Below, piece after piece: positions 10,822-20,594 of a stretch of DNA of 64,000 bases. The notes below the pieces were generated by a model, which saw only the letters and a program-made list of their open reading frames with translations, did not search any database and was not told where the DNA came from. The stretch is taken from contig OX344751.2 of NCBI GenBank assembly GCA_947034885.2, forward strand, positions 9,858,001 to 9,922,000, read 5' to 3'. Numbering within the stretch: the first letter of the stretch is position 1; every line of letters begins with the position of its first letter. The position numbers and the translations under genes are program-made. Source of the DNA: Thuidium tamariscinum (lineage: Eukaryota > Streptophyta > Bryopsida > Hypnales > Thuidiaceae).

Positions 10822-12779
10822 AGTCGTGAAGTCTCTTCCTTTTCACTGAAGCCATCGATTCTTACACTGAAAGTTCCCATTCTGGCTTCCCCACCACCTA
10901 CAAATTAGTTCAATTAGTGTCAGCGAATTTCTATTCTTTGAATGAACTTAGGTTATTGTTTGGGGTAATTAAGCGATGGCTCATCCATGTCGAAGAGTAA
11001 CAAGGTCTTAAATATTGTGTCCACTCACAACAAAGTTAGCGCTGACGACCTGCTTGATGAAGATGGCAAATTGGCAACAAATGCAAACGATTGGCACTCA
11101 GCTTCCTACTCTATGGTTTAAATTAAGTTAGTGGAATCCCAATTGAATGAGGGGGTGTCACACAGTCATATGTGCGGAGAAGGGAGTGACTCCACAAAGA
11201 CAGGAATTTCGCAGCTGGTTGGTTGGCAGGCAGGTGGTCCACCCCTACACAGAAGAACAAGAATTAGAGTTGGGTGCTTCAAACCAGGTGAGTGATCTAT
11301 TGAAAATTAAGGTAGAATTGAAGTCCCTATAATGGATAACTTAAGCATTTCACTATGTAAGATGTGGAAAATTCACTACACAAATTTCTATAATATTTCT
11401 ATAATATTTCAGTTTGTAAAATTTTTACAATACAATAATATTTTGACTTAAAATAGTGTGATTTTGGTAAATTAGTGTCACATGCACTATGAGGACAAAC
11501 CAGTATACTTCTTTGTACAAAAGAAAGAAGAGATGAAAGAAAGAGATGAAATTGCCAACATCTTTAAGAAGTCTAATATTTTCCAATTTAAAAAAGCTCT
11601 TAATTTTAAATTTTATTATATTTCTATTTAATTTTGAATTAAGACAATTTCATCTATTATTTATATATATATATATGGTGGTACCTTCCAAGTGTCACCT
11701 ATTTAAAATCACCATCATCAATCTTTAAAGATCTTCAAAGTCAATATGTACCTCCGTTAAAAAAATGATACAAGAATCATTGTCCAAATTTTTTTCACTA
11801 TACCTTTGTAACTTTTGCATATAGCATCGAAATGTTGCATTCATTAGATGTTTTTTCTGCTAGTTAGAAGATTGTGAGTTCCCAACTATGGGAACGTTGA
11901 GGAACTCTACCACATTTGCGATTTGATGTAGTTGAGAGACTACCACGTCAGATTTATAATAATAAATTAATAAATAAAATAGTTTTTTACTATTTTATTA
12001 TTTTTTATTCTGACTATTCCTACCACGAGAACGGGCTTGAAACAGTCTTCTAATCCTTGAAGAAACATCTAATGCTTTGATATGTTGGAACCTCCTATCA
12101 CTTTCCAATAAGAATTAAGAAAATTTGACCAATTTATTAATAACAACTAAAAACAAGAAGTAGAGGTTGGAAAGAATATACTTGAGGTTGATGACACCTT
12201 TCATGAGTGGTTGCATAGTTGCATTGTAACTTAGTGCATTTGAGTAACTATGAGAATATACAAGCTATGAGTGGATGTAAAATGATTGTAAAATGATGAT
12301 TGATTTTCTTGACTTTGTACTTTCTAGGGATTTGTGTCACATTCTTAATATGACAATCCAAAAGTATGATAAGTATCTAGTGCATTTCCAAAAATAAAAC
12401 AAATATTAAAATCTTGCACAATGAAAATGAAATAAAAATTTGTCAAAGAAGGTCAGCCCTTCTGTTCTACGGATGTTAATTCCAAGATCTAGATTTCTAA
12501 GGGTGAGACTAAAATATATTGGGAACATTTGGAAAATCATCCATGGTCACTTTGGGGCTTTGGTGAAACTTTAAGAAAATTTCTCATGAAATAGAAAGAT
12601 GGATGAGCTTGATGAAAATATAGTTTTCATCAAGCAAGTAATATCCAAATGAATGTGTCAAAAAAAGTTCATGTGTGTGAAGAGCAAAAATTACACTACA
12701 AAAAACAAAATACATAAACTTGGTGAGCAACACAAAAAAAATCACAAAATGTAAAAAATAAATTATCAACTTTTTCCCC
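10822..12779. other. AT-rich intergenic DNA
   Basis: About 2 kb with only short random frames. A pure TA run lies at 11661-11676. No gene was recognised. Confidence 0.45.
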
Positions 12780-13460
12780 TAAAATATTATAGAGTACATT
12801 TTTGTCTATATGTAAAGTTTTGATTCATTCTATTTGAATTAGTAATGAGAGAGTTAACAACAATCTTGTTTTGTGGGCAATCTAAGCATTTTCTTGAACC
12901 AATAACTTATTGGATTCAATTTTAGATGTAATTTTGAGAATTTTTCAAAAAAAATTGTTTTGCAAGGTTAAATTTTCTTGCTAATACAATCTCACTATTG
13001 TGGTCATTGTGTTTTTATAAAAATTTTGCCTTTAAAACTAATTAATTCTAGCTTTAAAACTATTAACACTTCAAAAAAAATTTAAACTTAGACTTGAGGT
13101 TAGACCTACTTCTATTTAATGCTTTTTTAAAGAATAAAATTGAAGTGTTTTGTTTTTTTCAAATTTTTTTCTTAAACTTTCAACTCAATTTTTGAATTCA
13201 AAGCTTGTCCTCTAAATAATTTCCACAAATGGCAATCAAAGTCATTTGAAATTGCAAGCCACTAGTCAAAAAATATTTTTTTCCAACTTTGAATGCTCAT
13301 ATCATCCAATTTATATGGTTCAACTTCATGAAATTCATACCATATGATCCCATATATGTAAAGTACAAGATTCTATAATTTTATTATATTATATTTTATT
13401 TATTTTTGAACATAATGAAAATTGCAATTTTGAGTGATTTCTTATCCCCCCAAAACGGCC
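12780..13460 (-). repeat. Degenerate family B2 copy
   Basis: This aligns in reverse with 44500-45130. Shared landmarks are the TTGTGGGCAATCTAAGCA region, a CAATCTCACTATTGTGGTCATT stretch (written here in part), CTACTTCTATTTAATG, TTTCAACTCAATTTTTGAAT and CAACTTTGAATGCTCATATC. Both TTAACCCC ends are eroded; the right edge reads TTATCCCCCCAAAACGG. It is an old copy. Confidence 0.6.
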
Positions 13461-13515
13461 TAAGTATGATCTATAGGTGTTGACTATGGTGATCTGTGGA
13501 TCATTATTAAGGTGT

Positions 13516-13560
13516 CACTACAAGAGAATGGAGTCATTTAAGTAATGTCCTAAACATCAT
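13516..13560 (+). mobile_element. Solo CACTA-type left terminus
   Basis: CACTACAAGAGAATGGAGTC followed by two TTTAAGTAA-like motifs resembles the left end of the CACTA element at 3987. No matching inverted right end ending in GTAGTG was found downstream, so this is either a truncated element or one whose partner end has decayed. Confidence 0.5.
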
Positions 13561-14017
13561 TTTTTTAAGTAACATCTTTTAATGAATCTTTTCAGTAAAA
13601 TTTTATTGAAAAGACTGTCTTACAAACAAACATGCTAGAATTGCCATCTTCCATGAACCTCCTTCTTCAAGTAGACTGCATTTGCACCATTTTTATGGAA
13701 TGATATGCCATTTTCAATGGAATAATTGTGCCATCCAACTAGAATATCGCCATTTTAACAAAATATGCCATCTAAATACGGATTGAATTCAAATTTGGCA
13801 CATTGTAGAATCATGCAGGTTTGTTAGCTTGGCTTTCTTAGGGATGTAAGTCCAAGGGGATTTGAATAAGTTGCCAGCAAAGAGTGATAGTGCGTTGTAG
13901 CAAGTTAGCTAAGCTGATACAAATTGGATACAACAAATTGGAGAAGCATTCCAGCATTTGGAGTGGGGTGGATGTTTTGGATGATAACTTAATGCAAGGG
14001 AGTGCACTCACATCATC
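13561..14017. other. AT-rich intergenic DNA
   Basis: Possible internal sequence of the truncated CACTA element. No gene was recognised. Confidence 0.35.
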
Positions 14018-14245
14018 TAGCCCTTAAACGACGCTGCGGACTTTTGGCGTCCGCTGAATGACAAAGAATCTTTCCTTCTAGGACAGAAATGCAACTTTTC
14101 ATCCTCATTATTGGAGGTGGAAATGGAAGATCTTCTATAGTACTTTGATTTCCAATGCATATATTTGGCTTTTTCAAAGTAGGTGATGTCACACAATATC
14201 AAAATGCATGGTTTCCATGGTCACTAGTCCGTCCTTTAAGGGCTA
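14018..14245 (-). mobile_element. Family E MITE, complete copy
   Basis: The inverted ends TAGCCCTTAAACGACG and, inverted, TAGCCCTTAAAGGACG bound 228 bp. Internal sequence (CATCCTCATTATTGGAGGTG, TCTTCTATAGTACTTTGATT) matches the reverse complement of the copies at 1482 and 20390. It has no coding potential. This is the best-preserved copy for defining the family ends. Confidence 0.8.
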
Positions 14246-15624
14246 AATCACAAGGTTTTGTTCACATCATTCGGTGAGTTCCTCAACCCCTTCATTTTTT
14301 GCTTCATTATTAACCCCGAAAGGAAATGTAGGTCACCGTGGGGTTCTGTGGTTTGTCCGTTATAGTAACACTGATTTGAGGAAGTGCCCACCTAAGGTGG
14401 AAGTAAACAAAGTGAATGTCAAATGCAACAACAGTCAATAGAAAATATAGCCCATGTAGCAAATTATGAGAAGGGGTAGTAGAAGTATAACCCCTTCTTT
14501 AGAGAATTCAGCTCATCTAAAAATATGAGTTGTTTTATTCAACTTGCCATTTGCATTGCTTGATGGTGCATAATCATAAGCTTGCTACCAAAAAAAAGGA
14601 CAAAAAAACAATATTTTTCCATTTGGCAAACTCTTTTGTAGTCGTTTATCGACCAAAAACTCGCACTTGTTTCGTTTAAGAGTTAAAAAGAGCTCATTTG
14701 GCAACAACTTGTGCAGGCCTCCATTTTCACATCGGGGCTCTGATGTAGTAATTTCTGGTGAGCAAAGCTACATTTCACCTCATGTAGAATACTCCAACAA
14801 TCGCCAATGGAAGGGGATGTAACAATGAAAGCTCAAACAAGCAGCCAGTTTAGTTCTAATTTTTGTGAAACGGATTCTTAGCAATTCAATTTTTAAAAAG
14901 AGTTCACAACAACTTCGGATAGTAGAATTCATGTCACCGTGTTCTAACTAGGAAGTCTACTCAATTTGGTTAGAAGTAGTCAAGTTAAGTTAACCCCTAG
15001 GACCATAGGTGCTTGAACATAACCCATGTTATCTAGACTAGCTCTTGAAACAAGCATAAATTATCCTTTGTGTCACTACTAAAATGAAACCAAACTTATG
15101 TAGCTTTTTTAAAGAAAAAAGACTGACAAAATTGCACAATTTTTGGAAAAATGTTCCCTCTACCATCAACAATGACAACAATACTAGCACCAACAATTGT
15201 GCCAACTCCAACAATAGCCACCTACCTCATGGCAATCTAAAAAAAACACTAGACTAAGAATTTTTCCTACCTAAACATTGCTAAGCTAGATAAAATGTCA
15301 CTTGTGAGCTATGAATTCTCTACCTAATGTTAGGGCAATTGAGATGTTATCGATGTCTCATTGATGGTGGCCTTGGATCCAAGCACTGCAAAAAAGAACC
15401 AAATCAATTTTTTTTAATAACCAAATCAATAATACAACACATCTAAGTCACAAAATTGAATCTTCAACTTCAAATGAACATAAATGGAAGCCACAAGGTG
15501 TTTACAACACATCAATACCAAATGTCCTTAAATTGAAAAGAATTCAACAACTAATATTATCACGACAATATAAACATTGATCATGTAAGGCCTTCAACAT
15601 TAATACTACCACATGCTACAACAC
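14246..15624. other. AT-rich intergenic DNA
   Basis: About 1.4 kb. No gene, tandem array or clear inverted repeat was recognised. Confidence 0.4.
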
Positions 15625-16367
15625 AAAAGATTAACTTTTTTTTTAGAACAATCTCATCATTGGGATTATTGTGTTTTAATTCCATCTTAAAGCTATTAAT
15701 GATTTAATTTTTCTTTCAATCTTGAACCTACTTCTACTTAATAATTTTTTAGAGAATGAAAACCAAGCATTCTTTTTTTGAAATTTTTTCCTAGACTTTC
15801 AACTCAATTTTTAAATACAAAAAAAATTAATTCAAATTCCATAGTGCAAAAAATTCAACAAATGGCAATCAAAGTCATATGAAATTGCAAGATTAAGTTT
15901 AAAAAACTATTTTTTTCAACTTTGAATGCTTATATCTTCCAATCTATATGGTCAAACTTCATGAATTTTTTACCACATGATCTCAAATCTCGGGGAGGAC
16001 ACTTCTTGTGTATTTGGGGGACCCACATGCGGCGGTGGGGTATTTTTTGGGGGACTATTTACCTCCTAGAAAGCATTTAAAGGACCCCTATTATTACATA
16101 AAGCCAAAAAATTACCCATATTATCATATCTATCATTACTTATAATATGTAGGCCAAAGGAATATATTAGAGGCTATTTTCTTTGTAAGGAAAAAAACTA
16201 ACAAAAAAAATAATGAGAATACAAGTGACTAACAAATACCTTACAGAAAAAAAGATTCAAGTTATAACAATGCATGAATACAAATACAACACAAATACAT
16301 GCATGAAAAGCAAAATAGACATTAGGGTTGAAAAAGTATTGAAGAGATTTTAGGGACAAAAATGTGT

Positions 16368-17101
16368 TTAATCCCTAAGCGACGCCGGCGCCATTTTTTG
16401 GCATTCGGATGACTTCGCTGGGCAGTAGAGGACGTGAATAGTAGTTTTTTCATCCACTTTTTTTTTAATGACTATCACGTTCAGTTGTAAAGAGTCTCCA
16501 ATTGAGTTTTTAATCTAACTACTATTTGTTGTAATGTAGTTGAGAAGTAATTAGAAAAAACGGTTGGCAAAATTTGCCATTTTAGTGTATTTTAAGAAAT
16601 TGACTGAATCTAAAAATTCTCCTTGAAAATGACATTTTTTGAGTTTGAACTCAACTAATGAAATGAAGGTCTTTTCTTCTATTTTCTACTCCAATTGGAA
16701 TTTTGGAAAAATTTATAAAATTGAACATTTTATTGCAATTTGAATTTTGGTTGCATCTTTAATGTCCACTGCAACCTATAAATAGGTGTACAAGGAAGTT
16801 TAGTTTACACCATGATGTTTTTCACAACAATTTACACACATCGTGAAATTTTCAGATTTAGGGATATAATTTTCTATTTTCTATGATTTTTTCTTCATTT
16901 TTTCTTCAAAAAATCTCATAAAAATCAATTTTCTTCAAAAAAATCTGAAATTTCTGAGAAGTGCAGAAGACATGTACTTTCATCTTTGAAATTTTTTTAA
17001 AAAAAATTTTCATACTTGATTGGTTCATGAATGGTATCAAATTGAGTGATCAACAAGTAGGCTTCCAACCAGTGGTCATAGGCCCGTCTTTTAAGGGTTA
17101 A
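16368..17101 (+). repeat. TTAA-ended repeat, family A, copy 3
   Basis: The start TTAATCCCTAAGCGACGCCG and end CGTCTTTTAAGGGTTAA bound 734 bp collinear with copies 1 and 2. It lies inside the 15989-19147 element. It has no coding potential. Confidence 0.85.
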
Positions 17102-18047
17102 AAACACAGACATGAAGTTCATCTATGAACTATGACCACAAATATATGCCTCATATAAAAAAATTACATTTGAAATATGCCATTCTAATGCCCTCCATCA
17201 CATGTAAAAAAACAAATCAAACTCTATGACATGGTGTTACCCAAACTTCAAAGAGGTCGTTCATAGCACGAACTCCTGCACCCAACCAGATTGCAAACAT
17301 CAATGGAGTTCGATATGACTTAACCCCTAAAGCCCTAAACAATGTTTATTGAAATTATAAATTTTTTGGGCAGCTCACTAGGGATGGAGTTTTTTTTTTT
17401 TCTTCGAAATTTTGATACAATGTGTGCCCGAGGAGTAGCTTTAAGGCCCAACAATTTTCATAACTTTTGACTTCACGGTTAAAAAGTTATGGCAGGATAT
17501 GTTGTTTTCTTTACTCGGCGGGCAGCCCGGGCAGCTGAAAAAACTTCTTCAAAATTTTTTTAAAAAAAAAGTGAAATTTCAAATTGGTTCTCTAGGTTTA
17601 TTCATGCATGGGAAGATTTGAATCAATCTATTCCAATCAATGAGTCAAAAGTTATGAAGATTTTGAATTTGAGGTAGTTTGTAGCCAGTTACAGAATCTC
17701 TACAGTACAAAAAAAGTTTGAAATTCTTCATTTAATTCAATTTTTCATATTTTTGGAAAAAAATAAAAATAAAAGGTGTGGATTGTTTATTACAACATTT
17801 TAACCATTGGGATTGAAAATTTTCAATTCCATGAATCAAATGTTCACAATTTAGTATTTTGGCTCATTTTTTACTTCTTTCTACTTACTTATTTTTTCCT
17901 ATATGTTGTACAATTCCAAATGGTTTGAAATTTTTTGATAATGTAGCCAACCTGCATTGAAGTATGAATTCAAAGAGTAACCACCATTTTGAATTTTTTT
18001 TCACACAAATGTGACCTTGTGAAGTGATTGTGTACTACAATTGCCTC

Positions 18048-18092
18048 TTTTGAGCTCATTGTGTGACAAACTGTGTCACAATGAGCTCAAAA
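18048..18092. other. Perfect 16-bp stem-loop
   Basis: TTTTGAGCTCATTGTG and CACAATGAGCTCAAAA are exact inverted repeats separated by 13 bases. It lies in the extra segment of the family B copy. Confidence 0.9.
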
Positions 18093-18254
18093 AGTAAAAA
18101 AATTTAAAATTTAAATTATTTTGAGACCCCTCCCCTCCCAATCTGATTTCTGATTTAAATATTAAATATTAAAATTTTAAATTTCAGAAACTTTTGAACC
18201 TGGCCCCCACCCCACCCCCTCTTATAATTCTGAGAGGGTGCCTGGGCCTTCTTA

Positions 18255-18450
18255 CAATCCATATGGGATATCTCATATCCCGTACATGTATCAGTATTCC
18301 GTATCCGCACTCAGTATTCATACCCGTACATGTACATATATCCATATTCGTACTCAGTATTTATACCCGTATCCATATCACACAGACATACCACGTATTT
18401 CATATCCAGTATTTGTATCTGTATTTGTACTTGTATTTAGTACATGTATC
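18255..18450. repeat. Degenerate GTATCC / GTACATGTA tandem array
   Basis: About 200 bp made of variants of a 6-base theme (GTATCC, GTACAT, ATACCC, GTATTT), for example CCGTACATGTATCAGTATTC. It creates two overlapping Tyr/Ser-rich open frames (18194-18472 and 18238-18462) that are products of the repeat, not genes. Confidence 0.75.
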
Positions 18451-19286
18451 AACGGCTGCTGATTTTCCTTAGGGGTAGGTGAGATTTTTTTATTTTCAAA
18501 TCTGACGGTTCACAATTTTTTGATGAGGTGGGGGGGCATGGAAATTGAAAACCAAGCATGTTGCCTCTTTTCATTACATTGTGAAGTGCAGCTGCCCAGA
18601 TTTTCGTACGGATAAAAAAACAATTTTTGTCAATTCAAATGCTTATATCTTGCAATCTACATAGTGGAAATTTTTGAAATTTTTTCCACATTTTTACAAA
18701 CCACCTTACTATAAGATCCTACAGTTACATGAGTCAAAAATGTATTTTAAGAAAAAAAATTGCACTTGTACTAGAAATGGCAATTTTGGAGCATTTTTGG
18801 TGAAAACATAGTCAAAAACCTTTAGGGGTTAAAGATATGCCGTAGATGAGCTGTAGATACACTATAGTACATGTATCTTGAGCTGTATCTGAATAGGAAT
18901 ATAAATATTAATTGAACCTACTAAATTTTTTTCCTAGGATCCCATTCTTTTGCCCCTAATTTATATCTACCTAAATTCTAATGGACCATATTTTTTGGTT
19001 CCCTATATTACTTATAAAGGACATGCCACTTTTAATGTCCCCTAATTTATATGTAAATTTCTTATAAATTTTACTTAAGATTATTTAAATGTACCCTTTA
19101 TTCCGCCGCACGTAGGTTATTAAAAAATGGGAAGTGTCCTCCCCGGGTCTCAGATGAACAAAGTAGAAGATTCCTATGGTTAGATTCTATAAAAACACTT
19201 TTTTGGGTTCTTTTGGATGAACACAACAAAAATGATAGTTATCAGTGGTTTTTGACAGAAAAATGGCCTTGGACCTTTAGGAGTTA

Positions 19287-19789
19287 AGAGCCACAATGTG
19301 TTCTTTCCTAACTAAGGGGATAGATGTTTACTAATTTTATTCAAAATAAGAATTGGTAGTCCAACTATCTTCTTACAAATGTAAAAAAAATTGAAGTAAT
19401 GATTGATCCAAGCATTCATTTCAATCAATTTTAGAAAGGGTTGCATTTAGAAATCATCTCTATTACTTTTTACATGTTGCAATACTAGTTTTTAAACAAA
19501 ACCAATTTTTTTAAAATATTAAGCATGTGTGGGTTTCTAAGGCCTACGAATCACAAATAGGGACCTATCCCAAATTTTGTCTGAAAATTCATAAGTAATT
19601 CATAAATGCTTCAAAAATTATGAAATGACTTGTGTTAGATTCCTTGTTTATTTCTCTTTCACTGAAATATGAGCCCGAATATGAGCGAAAAATATTACCA
19701 TCTAAAAAATACATGATAAAAGCTAACCAGCCTTTAAATGAGCAGTTTCTGAGCCTCTTACCTAAAACCCTCAGAAACAAAACTCTTTA
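19287..19789. other. AT-rich intergenic DNA
   Basis: About 500 bp. No feature was recognised. Confidence 0.35.
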
Positions 19790-20265
19790 ACACCAAGTAC
19801 AAACATACCTTTCTGATGGCATGTAAAAGGTAAGGTAGGGGCGGCCGGCGGCCATCGGATGGAGAAAACCCAGCCCCCAAAGAGCATATTTACTTACACC
19901 TGAACTGAAGGCATCCGTCAGGTGGTGGGAACAGCGAAGCCTGACAACTAAACTGGAACAGCCGCAGTCCCCACCACTCACAAGAGGAGCATTTTGGGGG
20001 CTGGCCTGCCGTGTCCTTGGGACTCGATGGATGAATGAAATACATCCATCCGTGAAGTACAGGAATGAACTCTATCCGCCTGGAATCGTCTGGATTCTGG
20101 AACTAAGATCTCGAGAACTGGACTCCGCAGAGTCAGTGAATTTATGAGAGACCGACTGACCTGGCGCTGTACATTGCCTGTTCGGGAATCGACGGTCTTT
20201 GGTAACCGAACTTACAGGAGGTCCGATCCCAGTCAGGTAGGCGAGCCTATTACCCCATGATTTGT
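19790..20265. other. GC-richer island, unassigned
   Basis: A block of clearly higher GC content with runs such as GGGGCGGCCGGCGGCC. No conserved protein, tRNA or rRNA was recognised in any frame. It may be an exon or promoter remnant, or part of a transposon. A 64-aa frame on the minus strand (19787-19981) has no recognisable domain. Confidence 0.3.
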
Positions 20266-20389
20266 AATCTGACTATCTTGGGTCAATTTCAAGGGGGGCA
20301 TATATTTTTCAGAGGTGTGCACATGTTTCGCAAATCTGTATCAAGTGGAATTATAATTCTCTGATCAAAATTGTCATTTTAAATGTTTT

Positions 20390-20594
20390 TTTGAAGTGTT
20401 CAATCCTTTCTAAAACCATGGGAATCATTGGTATTCAAATATTTAAAAGTGAGCACTTGAAGTCAACGAATTGTAGAAGATCTTCCTTTTACACCCCTAA
20501 TAGCGAGGATGAATGCTTGCAATTCTGTCTTGCACCGCAAAAGGCTTTCTTGTTCATCGACTATAAAACAACTCTAGAGTCGTTTAGGGGTTAA
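20390..20594 (+). repeat. Family E repeat, 5'-truncated
   Basis: This matches the second half of the other E copies (GTAGAAGATCTTCCTTTTAC, ACACCCCTAATA, GAGGATGAATGCTTGCAATT) and ends GTCGTTTAGGGGTTAA. The start is not preserved. Confidence 0.65.

Larger units (their letters stand above)
17320..18832 (-). repeat. Family B repeat with expanded interior
   Basis: The inverted ends are TTAACCCCTAAAG and CTTTAGGGGTTAA. Both flanks match the reverse complement of 46560-47470: the last ~230 bp contain CCATTTCTAGTACAAG-like and CATAGTCAAAAACC stretches, and the first ~600 bp also align. The copy is about 600 bp longer than its relative. The extra DNA (about 18040-18600) contains a stem-loop (18048-18092) and a degenerate GTATCC-type array (18255-18450), so an additional insertion or repeat expansion happened within it. 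Confidence 0.75.
15989..19147. mobile_element. 3.2-kb element with GGGGAGGACACTTC inverted ends
   Basis: The left terminus CTCGGGGAGGACACTTC and the inverted right terminus CCCGGGGAGGACACTTC match at 16 of 17 positions. They are flanked by an imperfect 8-bp duplication, TCTCAAAT (15981-15988) and TCTCAGAT (19148-19155). An 8-bp duplication suggests hAT, but the termini are not the usual CAGGG type. Near the ends both sides carry a short GCGGC/GCCGC block. No transposase frame was found. The interior holds a family A copy (16368-17101) and a family B copy (17320-18832), so this element is either a carrier or a later nesting target. Confidence 0.7.
15625..19286 (-). repeat. Family B2 copy split by a nested transposon
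   Basis: Two pieces, 15625-15988 and 19148-19286, together read as the reverse complement of the start of the B2 element at 44463. They share CAATCTTGAACCTACTTCTA, CTTTGAATGCTTATATCTTC and CTATGGTTAGATTCTA. The copy ends GGACCTTTAGGAGTTAA at 19286. The break falls between ATGATCTCAAAT and TCAGATGAACAAAG, which flank the 3.2-kb insertion at 15989-19147. The far end of B2 is missing, so the host copy was already truncated at ~15625. Confidence 0.75.

Noticed and set aside
18194-18472. Tyr/Ile/Ser-rich 92- and 74-aa frames resembling a low-complexity protein
   Set aside because: They are produced by the degenerate GTATCC-type array, open in two frames at once.
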